Shown: positions 33,125 to 41,796, numbered from the stretch's first letter. The stretch is DNA of 41,943 nt from Acidobacteria bacterium RIFCSPLOWO2_02_FULL_65_29 (GCA_001767435.1 MEKT01000118.1:18876-60818), one strand, 5' to 3'. Translations and numbers: made by a program. Notes: generated from the sequence alone by a model not told the origin.

Positions 33125-33175
33125 CCCTGGGGAACATGGGGGACACCGTCGACAACGTCGACATGGTCCCCAGGG
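33125..33175 (+). promoter_or_regulatory. Hairpin over the argC translation start
   Basis: CCCTGGGGAACATG (33125-33138) pairs with CATGGTCCCCAGGG (33162-33175), 13 of 14 bases, and the loop holds two GTCGAC palindromes. Both in-frame ATG candidates (33136 and 33163) lie in the stem. It could be a translational control element or an inserted REP-like palindrome. Confidence 0.6.
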
Positions 33176-34164
33176 CGAAGGCTCGTGTGGCGGTCGCCGG
33201 AGCGACGGGCTATACCGGCCAGGAGCTCTTGCGCCTGCTCGCGCGTCATCCGGCGGTGCGACTGACGCTGGCCACCTCCTCGGGCGCCTCCTCGTCGGCC
33301 CGGCGGCTTCCGGCGCTCGGTCATCTCTGGGACGGCGCCATCACACCGCTCGATCCGGACGCTCTCAAGCGCGAGGCCGATCTGGTGTTCTTGGCGCTGC
33401 CGGATGAGGCCGCCGCCGAGCTCGCGCCCTCGCTCGTCGACGCCGGCACGCGCGTCATCGATCTATCCGGAGCGTTCCGGCTGCGCGACGAGGGCACCCG
33501 GGCGCGCTGGTATCCGGAGACGCGGCGGGTGCCGCCAGGCGCGGCGTACGGGCTGACGGAATACGACCGCGATGCGGTTCGAAGCGCCCGGCTCGTCGCG
33601 AACCCGGGATGCTATCCCACGACCGCCCTCCTGGCGCTCAAGCCGATCGCTGCGGCGTCGATCCTCGTTCCTGGTGTGGATGTCATCGTCGACGCCAAGT
33701 CCGGCGTGTCAGGTGCGGGCAAGACGCCGTCGGAGCGCACCCATTTTTCCGAGTGCCACGGGAGCCTCTCGGCGTACGGCGTCTTCGGCCACCGGCACGG
33801 CGCCGAGATCGAGCAGGGCCTTGGCGGGCCGGTCACGTTCACCCCGCATCTCGCGCCGCTCGATCGGGGGATCCTGGCGACGATCTACATCCGCGTCCCG
33901 CCGGGGACGACCGAGGACGCACTCGGCGCCATCTACGAGCGCGCGTACGAAGGGGCGACCTTCGTGCGCCTCGTGGGACAGGCGCTGCCGGCCATCAAGC
34001 ACGTGGCGCACACCAATTTCTGCGACATCGGCTGGCGCGTGGATCCGTCGGGACGGGCGATTCTCGTGTCGGTCCTCGACAACTTGCTGAAGGGCGCGTC
34101 GGGCCAGGCCGTGCAGAACATGAACGTGATGCTCGGCTTCGATGAAACGCTGGGGTTGCTGTGA
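33163..34164 (+). CDS. argC: N-acetyl-gamma-glutamyl-phosphate reductase ArgC
   Basis: NADPH-dependent reduction of N-acetylglutamyl phosphate to the semialdehyde. About 333 residues from ATG 33163. Rossmann start RVAVAGATGYTGQELLRLL, catalytic Cys150 in NPGCYPTTALLAL, FGHRHGAEIEQ and C-terminal NLLKGASGQAVQNMNVMLGF are present. ATG 33163 is chosen because it puts nine residues before the Rossmann strand; ATG 33136 and GTG 33097 are also in frame and none has a good SD. First gene of argC-B-D-GNAT-J(-F). Confidence 0.92.
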   Translation: MVPRAKARVAVAGATGYTGQELLRLLARHPAVRLTLATSSGASSSARRLPALGHLWDGAITPLDPDALKREADLVFLALPDEAAAELAPSLVDAGTRVIDLSGAFRLRDEGTRARWYPETRRVPPGAAYGLTEYDRDAVRSARLVANPGCYPTTALLALKPIAAASILVPGVDVIVDAKSGVSGAGKTPSERTHFSECHGSLSAYGVFGHRHGAEIEQGLGGPVTFTPHLAPLDRGILATIYIRVPPGTTEDALGAIYERAYEGATFVRLVGQALPAIKHVAHTNFCDIGWRVDPSGRAILVSVLDNLLKGASGQAVQNMNVMLGFDETLGLL

Positions 34165-34180
34165 CGCGTGGCGAGGCTCG

Positions 34181-35014
34181 ATGAGCGCCCCCGTCCCCAT
34201 CGTCGTGAAGCTCGGCGGGGAGCTCGTCGAGAATCCGGAGCGTCTCAACACGGTGGTCGTGGCGATGGCGCGCGTGGCCAAACAGGGCCAGGCCTTGGTC
34301 ATCGTTCACGGCGCAGGAAAAGAGATTGATGCGGCGCTCAGCGCCGCCGGCATCGACCGACGACAGGTCGACGGTCTGCGAATAACGGACGACCGTACGC
34401 TGGATGTGGTGGTCGCCGTTCTCGGGGCCGTCAACACACGGCTGGTCGCGGCCCTGGCGGCAGAGGGCCTCGCGGCAGTCGGGTTGACCGGCGCCGATGG
34501 CCGCTGCGGCCCGGCTGAACAGGCGCCGCCTCACCGCACGGTTGATGGACGGCTTGTCGATCTCGGTCGTGTGGGGATTCCGAGCGAGCAGGGCGAACCG
34601 CGGCTGGTGAGTGTCTTGGTCGAGAACGCGTTCGTGCCCGTCATCGCGTGCATCGGAATCGGAAGCGACGGCGGGTTGTTCAACGTCAACGCCGACACGT
34701 TCGCGGCGCATCTCTCGGCACGCATCAAGGCCCGGCGGTTGGTCATCGCCGGGACGACGCCCGGTGTGCTGGACGAAGCCGGCGCGACGATTTCGACGAT
34801 TGACGCGCCGGCCGTGGCGCGGCTCATCCAGGCGGGCACTGCGACCTCGGGCATGATCGCGAAGCTGCGGGCGTGCGAGGCTGCGCTGGCGCGCGGCGCG
34901 GGCGACGTCGTGATCGTCGACGGGCGCGACGGCCGGGCCCTCGAGGGCGCTGCGCTCGGCGCGATACCTGAGACGGCGACGCGAATGGTGGCGTTTGAAC
35001 AGATCAGAACATGA
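34181..35014 (+). CDS. argB: Acetylglutamate kinase ArgB
   Basis: Phosphorylates N-acetylglutamate. It is 277 residues from ATG 34181, with GAGG upstream. Amino-acid kinase motifs: VVKLGGELVE, IVHGAGKEID, GIGSDGGLFNVNADTFAAHL and AGTATSGMIAKLRACEAAL. It begins 16 bp after argC and overlaps argD by four bases (ATGA). No long N-terminal extension typical of arginine-inhibited hexameric forms is apparent, but feedback control cannot be judged. Confidence 0.94.
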   Translation: MSAPVPIVVKLGGELVENPERLNTVVVAMARVAKQGQALVIVHGAGKEIDAALSAAGIDRRQVDGLRITDDRTLDVVVAVLGAVNTRLVAALAAEGLAAVGLTGADGRCGPAEQAPPHRTVDGRLVDLGRVGIPSEQGEPRLVSVLVENAFVPVIACIGIGSDGGLFNVNADTFAAHLSARIKARRLVIAGTTPGVLDEAGATISTIDAPAVARLIQAGTATSGMIAKLRACEAALARGAGDVVIVDGRDGRALEGAALGAIPETATRMVAFEQIRT

Positions 35015-36222
35015 CGACAGTGATGGACGACGTTCAGGCTCGAGAATCCCGCTACGTGCTGCAAACCTACCGGCGGCAGCCGGTGACGTTCGTCCGCGGC
35101 GAAGGCGTGCGGCTCTACGACGCCGAGGGCCGGGAATACCTCGACTTGCTGTCGGGCATTGGCGTCGCCTCGCTCGGTCACGCGCATCCTGGCCTTGCGG
35201 GCGCCATCGCCGATCAGGCGAAGACGCTGTTGCATACGTCGAACCTCTTTTTCCACCCACTCCAGGGTGAGGCGGCCGAACGGCTGTCCTCGCTTTCAGG
35301 ACTGTCGCGCACGTTCTTCTGCAACAGCGGCACTGAAGCGGTCGAGGCGTGCCTGAAGTTCGCGCGGCGCTATTGGTACACGCGTGGCGAGCCGCGCGCC
35401 GAGCTCATCGCGCTCGAGGGGTCGTTCCACGGACGCACGTTCGGCGCGCTGTCGGTGACCTCCGACGAGCATTACCGCGCGCCGTTCGAGCCACTCCTCG
35501 CAGGGGTCCGTTGGGTGCCGGCGAACGACAGGGCGGCGCTTCTGGCGGCCGTGTCGCGCAAGACCGCGGCAATCATCGTGGAGGCGATTCAGGGCGAGGG
35601 CGGCGTGCGGCCGCTGACGCCGGCGTTTGCCGCCGCCATCAACGAGGCGTCGGCGAACACCGGGGCTCTCGTCATCGCCGATGAAATCCAGTGCGGTCTC
35701 GGCCGGACCGGCCATCCGTTCCACTTCACGGCGATCGGCCTGAAGCCGCATCTGTCGTCGCTCGGCAAGGCGCTCGGCGGCGGGGTGCCGATTGGCGCCG
35801 CGCTCCTCAGCGAAGAGGTGGCCGCCACGATCTCGTTCGGCGACCACGGCAGCACCTACGGCGGCAACCTGCTGGCCTGTCGCGCGGCCCTGGTCTTTCT
35901 GCACGAGCTCGTCGACGGCGGTCTGCTGGCACACATCGGACGGATGGGACGGTTCTTCGAGGCGCGGCTGAAGACGCTTGCCGCGAAGCACTCGATCGTG
36001 AAGGAGGTTCGCGGCGCCGGCCTCATCTGGGGGCTCGAGCTCACGCGCGACGCCGCCCCCGTGGTTCCGGCCGGGCTCGAGCAGCGCGTCATTGTCAATC
36101 GCACGGCGGAAACGGTTGTCCGGCTGCTGCCGCCCCTCGTCATCACCGAGCCCGAGGCGGATGAAGCGCTCGGACGGCTGGACGCCGCGCTCGACGATTT
36201 CGGACGGAACGGAGGCCGGTAA
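35011..36222 (+). CDS. argD: Acetylornithine aminotransferase ArgD
   Basis: Class III PLP aminotransferase making N-acetylornithine. It is 403 residues. PLP-binding text: FFCNSGTEAVEACLKFAR, EGSFHGRTFGALSVT, VIADEIQCGLGRTG, and the Schiff-base Lys253 in SSLGKALGGGVPIGA. ATGA overlap with argB. It could also act on succinyl-diaminopimelate, as ArgD often does. Ends four bp before the GNAT gene. Confidence 0.94.
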   Translation: MTTVMDDVQARESRYVLQTYRRQPVTFVRGEGVRLYDAEGREYLDLLSGIGVASLGHAHPGLAGAIADQAKTLLHTSNLFFHPLQGEAAERLSSLSGLSRTFFCNSGTEAVEACLKFARRYWYTRGEPRAELIALEGSFHGRTFGALSVTSDEHYRAPFEPLLAGVRWVPANDRAALLAAVSRKTAAIIVEAIQGEGGVRPLTPAFAAAINEASANTGALVIADEIQCGLGRTGHPFHFTAIGLKPHLSSLGKALGGGVPIGAALLSEEVAATISFGDHGSTYGGNLLACRAALVFLHELVDGGLLAHIGRMGRFFEARLKTLAAKHSIVKEVRGAGLIWGLELTRDAAPVVPAGLEQRVIVNRTAETVVRLLPPLVITEPEADEALGRLDAALDDFGRNGGR

Positions 36223-36226
36223 CCGC

Positions 36227-36751
36227 ATGACCCCACGCCCCTCTCTCACGCTGCGGGCCGCGACACCGTCGCAGGCGGGCAAGCTTCACGCGCTCATTTC
36301 GGCCAATCGGGAGGAGGGCCGCCTGCTGCCCCGCACGCTCGACGAGCTCCGCGTGCACGCGGAGCGTTTCGTGGTGGCGACGCGCGGGCGAAAGATCGTC
36401 GGCTGCGCCGAGCTGGCGCCGCTCAGCCCGAACGTCGCCGAGGTGCGATCGCTGGCCGTCGACGCGACCGCTCGGCATCTGGGCGTCGGGACGATGCTGG
36501 TCGAGGAGCTCCGGCGCCAGGCTCGCCGGAGAGGATTCGAGAAGCTGTGCGCGTTCACGCACCGGCCCGGCTATTTCATTCAGCTCGGCTTTTCGATCGT
36601 GCCGCACTTGTGGCTCTCCGAGAAGGTCTTCACCGACTGCGTGAAGTGCCCCCTCTTCAGACGCTGCGGCCAGTACGCCATGGAAGTGGCGCTCGATTCG
36701 ACGTTCGAGCCGGCCGATCGCTCGACGGCGATCACCTTTCGGCACGCATGA
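36227..36751 (+). CDS. argA: GNAT-type N-acetylglutamate synthase (short ArgA)
   Basis: Acetylates glutamate, the first step of the pathway. It is 174 residues from ATG 36227 (GGAGG at 36211-36215), the same size as the short Mycobacterium-type ArgA. GNAT acetyl-CoA loop: RSLAVDATARHLGVGTMLVEEL. The C-terminal KVFTDCVKCPLFRRCGQYAM with three cysteines is typical of these stand-alone synthases. It sits inside the arg operon and overlaps argJ by ATGA, which supports the role over a generic acetyltransferase. Confidence 0.85.
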   Translation: MTPRPSLTLRAATPSQAGKLHALISANREEGRLLPRTLDELRVHAERFVVATRGRKIVGCAELAPLSPNVAEVRSLAVDATARHLGVGTMLVEELRRQARRRGFEKLCAFTHRPGYFIQLGFSIVPHLWLSEKVFTDCVKCPLFRRCGQYAMEVALDSTFEPADRSTAITFRHA

Positions 36752-37971
36752 CGACGCTCGCGCCGAACGTCCTCGAAATGGCCACCGGCGGGGTGACGAC
36801 GCCGGCCGGATTCCGAGCGGCGGGAGTCGAGGCCGGCATCAAGGGCCGTGGGGGGCTCGATCTGGCGCTCATCGTCTCGGATCGAGCGGCGCACGCGGCG
36901 GCCGTGTTCACGACCAACAGGGCGCAGGCGGCGCCCGTGCTCGTCTCGCGCGAGCATCTCGCACAATCCGGCGGTTTGGCGCGCGCGATCGTCGTCAACA
37001 GCGGCTGCGCCAATGCCTGCACCGGCGACGAGGGTCTGCGGGTAGCGCGCGGGATGGCGGAGGAAACCGCGCGGCTCGTCGGCTGCCCGGCCAACGAAGT
37101 GCTGGTGGCGTCGACCGGCGTGATTGGCGTCGGCCTCGACATGAACAAGATTCGCGCCGGCCTGCCGGCCGCCATGCGCCTGCTCGGCGCCGACCAGGGA
37201 CCACTGGCCGCGCGCGCCATCATGACGACCGATCCGTTCCCGAAAGAAGCGGCGGCCCGCATTTCCGCAGGCGGGCGCCCGATCACCATCGGCGGCATGG
37301 CCAAGGGCTCGGGCATGATCGAGCCCATGATGGCCACGATGCTCGGATTCGTCACCACCGACGCCATGGTGCCGAGGCCCCTGCTCGATCGGGCCCTGCG
37401 CGACGCGGTCGACGATACGTTCAACGCGATTACCGTGGATGGCGAGTGCTCGACCAACGACTGCGTGATGCTGCTGGCGAACGGCGCGAGCGGCGCGGAG
37501 ATCGACGCTGGCACCTACGACGTCTTCGTGCAGGGCCTTCGCGCAGTGTGCCTCCGCCTGGCGCTCGGCATCGTCCGCGGCGGCGAAGGTGCGACCAAGC
37601 TCGTCACGGTGTCGGTCTCTGGCGCGGCTAGTCGCGCCGAGGCCCGGCAGGCCGCGAAGGCGATCGCCAATTCGTTGCTCGTCAAGACGGCCATCCACGG
37701 CGGCGACCCGAACTGGGGGCGGCTGATAGCCGTGGCCGGGCGCGCCGGTGTGGCCTTCGAGCTGTCGCGCGCCTCCGTCATGATGGGCCCGATCGTGCTC
37801 TTCAAGGACGGCCGGCCCCACGACGAAGCGGCGCCGGAGGCGGCCGCGTACCTGAAGCATCCCGAGCTGACGGTGGTCGTCGACCTCGGCGCGGGCACGG
37901 CGTCCTCGACGGTGTGGACGTGCGATCTGAGCGCCGAGTATGTCCGGATCAATGCGGACTATAGAACTTAG
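36748..37971 (+). CDS. argJ: Glutamate N-acetyltransferase / ornithine acetyltransferase ArgJ
   Basis: Recycles the acetyl group from acetylornithine to glutamate; may also use acetyl-CoA. It is 407 residues from ATG 36748. The self-cleavage site is Ala196-Thr197 in MIEPMMATMLGF, with Thr197 as the new N-terminal nucleophile. Other hallmarks: VFTTNRAQAAPV, NSGCANACTG, STGVIGVGLD and HGGDPNWGRLIAVAGR. ATGA overlap with the GNAT gene. Presence of both ArgJ and ArgA gives two routes to N-acetylglutamate. Confidence 0.95.
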   Translation: MTTLAPNVLEMATGGVTTPAGFRAAGVEAGIKGRGGLDLALIVSDRAAHAAAVFTTNRAQAAPVLVSREHLAQSGGLARAIVVNSGCANACTGDEGLRVARGMAEETARLVGCPANEVLVASTGVIGVGLDMNKIRAGLPAAMRLLGADQGPLAARAIMTTDPFPKEAAARISAGGRPITIGGMAKGSGMIEPMMATMLGFVTTDAMVPRPLLDRALRDAVDDTFNAITVDGECSTNDCVMLLANGASGAEIDAGTYDVFVQGLRAVCLRLALGIVRGGEGATKLVTVSVSGAASRAEARQAAKAIANSLLVKTAIHGGDPNWGRLIAVAGRAGVAFELSRASVMMGPIVLFKDGRPHDEAAPEAAAYLKHPELTVVVDLGAGTASSTVWTCDLSAEYVRINADYRT

Positions 37972-37980
37972 AGAACCCCG

Positions 37981-38067
37981 CGAAATTCAGAATCAAGAAT
38001 TCGGAATTAAGAATGGACCCACGAATTCTAAATTCGTAATTCCTCATGCTTAATTTCGCAGTCCGCT
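37981..38067. repeat. Dispersed repeat copy 1 (argJ-argF spacer)
   Basis: About 87 bp, AT-rich, with imperfect inverted arms (gaattcggaattaagaat against attcgtaattcctcatgc). It shares long identical blocks, such as cgaaattcagaa, ggaattaagaatg and cacgaattc, with 39062-39147 in the same order and orientation. Confidence 0.8.
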
Positions 38068-38092
38068 CTGAGATTGGTGTTGTGTCTCACAT

Positions 38093-39052
38093 ATGACGAC
38101 GTCGGTCACGCGGACGCGTAAGGACTTCCTCTCGATCCTCGATCTGGACAGCGCGGATCTCGAGCGCTGTCTCGACTTGGCGGCGCAGATCAAGGCCGAT
38201 CGCTTGCTCGGACGCGAGGCGCCCACCGCCGACGCGCTCGGCGGCCGGCACGTCGCGATGCTGTTCGAGAAGGCCTCGCTGCGGACGTGGACGACCTTCG
38301 AGATCGCGGTGCAGGAGCTCGGAGGGCACGTCGTGGCGCTGCAGCCCGACATCGTGCTCGGCAAGCGCGAAGCCGTCGCTGACATCGCGCTCAGCCTCGA
38401 GCGGTGGCTCGACGCGATCGTGATCCGCACGTACTCCCACAAACAGCTCGAGCAGTTCGCGACAGCGGCGCCAATGCTCCACGTGGTGAACGCGCTCTCC
38501 GACGACGAGCACCCGTGCCAGGCGCTCGCCGATTTCCTCACGCTGCGCGAACACTGGGGCCCTCTGGCCGGCCGGACCGTCGCCTACATCGGCGACGGCA
38601 ACAACGTCGCGTCCTCGCTGGCGCATGCGGCGGCGATGCTCGGTGTCCACCTGCACGTGGCGAGCCCCGACGGCTACACGTTGCCAGACGCGGTCGTCCA
38701 GCAGGCGACGGGCGCCGCCCGACACGGGGCCCGACTGCGTCTTTTTACGGACCCGGCGGACGCCGTCAGCGGTGTGGATGCTGTCTATACGGATACCTGG
38801 ACATCCATGGGCCGCGAGGCGGAGGCCGAGGTGAGGCGCGGGGTCTTCGCGCCCTATCAGGTGAACGAGGCCCTCATGTCGCTGGCCAAGCCCGGCGCGC
38901 TCTTCCTGCACTGCCTCCCAGCCCATCGCGGCGAAGAAGTGACCGCCGAGGTGTTCGAGTCGCCCGCGTCGATCGTCTTCGACCAGGCCGAAAACCGGCT
39001 GCACTGCCAGAAGGCGCTCCTCGTGATGCTCTTCTCGACGGCGCCGGCCTAG
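38093..39052 (+). CDS. argF: Ornithine carbamoyltransferase ArgF
   Basis: Makes citrulline from ornithine and carbamoyl phosphate. It is 319 residues. Ornithine-site and C-terminal motifs are standard (DDEHPCQALADFLT, GDGNNVASSLAHAAAMLG, TDTWTSMG, FLHCLPAHRGEEVTAEVF, AENRLHCQKALL). The carbamoyl-phosphate loop reads FEKASLRTWTTFE: Ser62, Arg64 and Thr65 are kept, but the usual STRTR has Leu63 and Trp66. Flanked on both sides by copies of one dispersed repeat. No SD is obvious. Confidence 0.93.
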   Translation: MTTSVTRTRKDFLSILDLDSADLERCLDLAAQIKADRLLGREAPTADALGGRHVAMLFEKASLRTWTTFEIAVQELGGHVVALQPDIVLGKREAVADIALSLERWLDAIVIRTYSHKQLEQFATAAPMLHVVNALSDDEHPCQALADFLTLREHWGPLAGRTVAYIGDGNNVASSLAHAAAMLGVHLHVASPDGYTLPDAVVQQATGAARHGARLRLFTDPADAVSGVDAVYTDTWTSMGREAEAEVRRGVFAPYQVNEALMSLAKPGALFLHCLPAHRGEEVTAEVFESPASIVFDQAENRLHCQKALLVMLFSTAPA

Positions 39053-39061
39053 AGCGGATTG

Positions 39062-39147
39062 CGAAATTCAGAAGTAGGAATGCGGAATTAAGAATGCACT
39101 CACGAATTCCAAGTACTCGATTCCTAATTCCTAGTTTTCCGCAACGC
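39062..39147. repeat. Dispersed repeat copy 2 (argF-acyl-CoA synthetase spacer)
   Basis: Partner of 37981-38067. Arms ggaattaagaatgc and gattcctaattcctag are complementary in part. It fills the spacer after the argF stop and could form a hairpin. Confidence 0.8.
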
Positions 39148-39167
39148 TCTCTTGGATATGACGGCAC

Positions 39168-40862
39168 ATGACGGCGCCGTGGCTGGAACACTACGACCCC
39201 GGCGTCCCGCGGACGCTCGCGCCCTATCCGAGCCGGACGCTCGTCGACTACTTGTCGGACGCGTCGCGGACGCATCCGGAAGCGCCCGCGCTGCTGTTCA
39301 AGGGCGCCCGCCTGAGCTTCGGGGAGCTCGACCGCGCCAGCGATGCGTGCGCGTCGGCATTCGCCGCGCTGGGCGTGACACGCGGTGACAGGGTCGCGCT
39401 GCTGCTCCCCAACTGCCCGCAGTTCTTCATCGCCGAGTTCGGAGCCTGGAAGATTGGCGCCATCGTCGCGCCGCTCAATCCGATCTACACGGAACACGAG
39501 CTCGAAGGTCCGCTGCGAGAAAGCGGCGTCGAGACGATCGTGACACTCACCCGGTTCTACGACCGGGTGAAGCGCGTGCAGCCGCGCACGCCGCTCAAGC
39601 GCGTCATTGCCACCAACATCAAGGAGCATTTTCCTCCGGCGCTTCGGCTGCTCTTCACGCTGTTCCGCGAGAAGAAGGAGAGCGACCGGGCGAGGCTCGC
39701 GCCCGGCGACCACGAGTGGGCGCGGCTCCTCGGCGCCAGCCGCGGGGTGGCGCCAGCACGCGCATCGATCGGGCCTGCCGATCCGGCGGTACTGCTGATG
39801 AGCGGCGGCACGACCGGCACGCCGAAAGGCGTCGTCGGCTCGCACGGCGCGTACGTGATGACCGGCCTCCAGGTGCAAGCGTGGAATTCCGCGGTCATCG
39901 GCATGGGCGACAGCGTCATCCTGCTGCCGCTCCCGATGTTCCATGTGTACGCCAACCTCGGCGCGCAGGGGCTCGGCTTCGTCACGCGCAACTCCATCGC
40001 GCTCGTGCCCAATCCACGCGACCTTGGCGACGTGCTCGCGACGATTCGACGCGTCAAGCCCGCGTTCTTCATTGGCGTGCCGACCTTGTTCACCGCGCTC
40101 ATGAATCATGCCGACGTGCAGCGGGGGAAGGCGGATTTCAAGTCGATTCGGATCTGTTTCTCTGGCGCCTCGGCGCTGATGGCCGAGACCAAGCAGCGGT
40201 TCGAGGCGCTCACCGGCGGACGCATCGTCGAAGGCTACTCGCTGACCGAAGCGATGATGGCGCTGTGCATCAACCCGGTCGCGGGGCCCAACAAATTGGG
40301 GTCGGTGGGCATGCCGCTCCCTGACGTGCGCGTGCGCATCTACGACGCCGACGAGGGTATGCGGGAAATGGAGATCGGAGAAGTCGGCGAGATCTGTGTG
40401 GCCGCCCCGCAAATCATGACCGGCTTCTGGAACCGGCCGGAGGAAACCGCGAAAGCGCTGCGCGAGCACACAGACGCCGACGGCACGCGCCGCTGGCTTC
40501 ACACCGGAGACCTCGGATATCTCGACAAGGACGGCTATCTCTTCATCGTCGATCGCAAGAAGGATCTCATCAAGACGAGCGGCTATCAGGTGTGGCCGCG
40601 CGAAGTCGAGGAGGCGTTGACGTCGCATCCCGCCGTCGCCGAGGTGGGCGTTGCTGGCGTGTACGACGACATGAAAGGCGAAGCCGTGAAAGCGTGGGTC
40701 GTGCTGCGCCCCGGCCAGACGGCGACCGAAGCCGACCTCCGCGCGTATTGCCGCGAGCAACTCGCGCCTTTCAAGGTGCCCTCGTACATCGAGTTTCGAA
40801 AAGAGCTGCCGAAGACGCTGGTCGGCAAGATTCTCCGGCGCGCTCTTCGAGATGGTGGTTAG
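39168..40862 (+). CDS. Long-chain fatty acyl-CoA synthetase (AMP-forming)
   Basis: Adenylate-forming ligase activating fatty acids with ATP and CoA. It is 564 residues. AMP-binding P-loop MSGGTTGTPKGVVGSH near 211, YSLTEAMM, HTGDLGYLDKDGYLFIVDRKKDLIK, and the C-terminal lysine loop PKTLVGKILRRALRD are present. FadD-like rather than acetyl-CoA synthetase. ATG 39168; an out-of-frame ATG lies at 39158. It is monocistronic between repeat spacers. Confidence 0.92.
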   Translation: MTAPWLEHYDPGVPRTLAPYPSRTLVDYLSDASRTHPEAPALLFKGARLSFGELDRASDACASAFAALGVTRGDRVALLLPNCPQFFIAEFGAWKIGAIVAPLNPIYTEHELEGPLRESGVETIVTLTRFYDRVKRVQPRTPLKRVIATNIKEHFPPALRLLFTLFREKKESDRARLAPGDHEWARLLGASRGVAPARASIGPADPAVLLMSGGTTGTPKGVVGSHGAYVMTGLQVQAWNSAVIGMGDSVILLPLPMFHVYANLGAQGLGFVTRNSIALVPNPRDLGDVLATIRRVKPAFFIGVPTLFTALMNHADVQRGKADFKSIRICFSGASALMAETKQRFEALTGGRIVEGYSLTEAMMALCINPVAGPNKLGSVGMPLPDVRVRIYDADEGMREMEIGEVGEICVAAPQIMTGFWNRPEETAKALREHTDADGTRRWLHTGDLGYLDKDGYLFIVDRKKDLIKTSGYQVWPREVEEALTSHPAVAEVGVAGVYDDMKGEAVKAWVVLRPGQTATEADLRAYCREQLAPFKVPSYIEFRKELPKTLVGKILRRALRDGG

Positions 40863-40885
40863 AGCGCTTTGCGCCTGCGTGTAGC

Positions 40886-40903
40886 GCAGGACTTCAGTCC
40901 TGC
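40886..40903. terminator. 8-bp hairpin GCAGGACT-TC-AGTCCTGC
   Basis: Perfect palindromic stem with a 2-base centre, 24 bp after the acyl-CoA synthetase stop and before the convergent membrane-protein stop. No T-tract. It may serve as terminator or be a REP-like element. Confidence 0.5.
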
Positions 40904-40929
40904 CTGGTTCGTTGACAGCCCGGAATTCA

Positions 40930-41577
40930 TTAGTGGGTGCTGAGCGTTACCTGAGCATCGACCTCGGCGATGAGGCGCTCGACCAATCCACGCAGGGGCC
41001 GCTTGTGCATGGGGATGAGGAGCCAAGGCCAGGCGAAACCCCAAAACAGAACCATGAACCAAGCGATGAGCAGGTTCTGATCAACAGACAAGCCTGGCAG
41101 CATTGACGTCGAATGCCGTGCGATGTAGCCGCGAACGTCGAGGCTCACGAGCAGCACGATTCCGATGAGCCCCAGCATTCCGCTCAAGGCGAGGCCGTAC
41201 TGGACCCAGCGCCAATACCTCACCCGGTAGTGCACCGAGCCACGCTGCGGTAGGTCAAGCGCCAGTTCGTTGAGACCCACGTTGATCGCGGTCCACCAGT
41301 CGGCGGCGTGGACCACGAGGCGATCGGGCCCGGTTTCGCTTATTCGATAGTTGGAGCGCGGATGGGGCCGCCCTGTTAGGAAACCGGCACTGATCCGCTG
41401 GCGAAACGCCTCCAGGAATTCCGGGGCGGCCAATCGGATCGGAACGGCACCCTGGATTTGCGGGTTAAAGATCATCGCCGAAAGATGAAACGCGTTGTCC
41501 GTCAACGTGCCAAATGAGCCGCGCGCCTCGGCGACATATGATGCCACCACACCGTTGGGCTCCACAACCGTCAGCAT
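40930..41577 (-). CDS. Membrane protein of unknown function
   Basis: 215 residues from ATG 41577. N-terminal soluble part (VVASYVAEARGSFGTLTDN, AAPEFLEAFRQRISAGF, DRLVVHAADWWTAINVGLNELALDL), then two transmembrane helices (about 137-160 and 175-195). No family recognised. The open frame extends to 41796 or 41820, but that upstream part is a DUF2442 fragment joined to antisense transposase sequence, so the extension is considered accidental. No SD precedes 41577; the native 5' region may have been replaced by the IS110 remnant. Confidence 0.65.
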   Translation of the reverse strand: MLTVVEPNGVVASYVAEARGSFGTLTDNAFHLSAMIFNPQIQGAVPIRLAAPEFLEAFRQRISAGFLTGRPHPRSNYRISETGPDRLVVHAADWWTAINVGLNELALDLPQRGSVHYRVRYWRWVQYGLALSGMLGLIGIVLLVSLDVRGYIARHSTSMLPGLSVDQNLLIAWFMVLFWGFAWPWLLIPMHKRPLRGLVERLIAEVDAQVTLSTH

Positions 41578-41712
41578 CGCCACTATTTGCGGAATCGATC
41601 TCCACGTGAAGACGATGTACCTCTGCCTCCTGGACGCGGCCGGCCAGGTGCTCGTGCAACCGCCACGTACCGTCGACTCCAGAGGCGTTCCTGGAGACGA
41701 TCGCCCCGCGTC
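41578..41712 (+). pseudogene. IS110-family transposase N-terminal fragment, frameshifted
   Basis: Plus strand reads ICGIDLHVKTMYLCLLD and AAGQVLVQ, the IS110 DEDD N-terminus with its first catalytic Asp. After a one-base shift near 41658 it continues NRHVPSTPEAFLETIAPRL in another frame, the expected next IS110 text. The rest of the transposase is absent. A decayed insertion fragment between a membrane protein and DUF2442/DUF4160 remnants. Confidence 0.75.
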
Positions 41713-41796
41713 TCGCAACTCCACGACGAGCGCGCGATCAGTGACGCGAACGTTCTGAGCTGCCGCCGTTTCCGTTTCTTCGCTTGAAGTAGTCAT
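41713..41796 (-). pseudogene. DUF2442 protein N-terminal fragment
   Basis: MTTSSEETETAAAQ then NVRVTDRALVVELRDAG matches the start of DUF2442 proteins, which are commonly encoded just after DUF4160. Similarity stops where IS110 sequence begins (about 41712); the usual GRTxxVPLAW continuation is missing. Confidence 0.65.
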
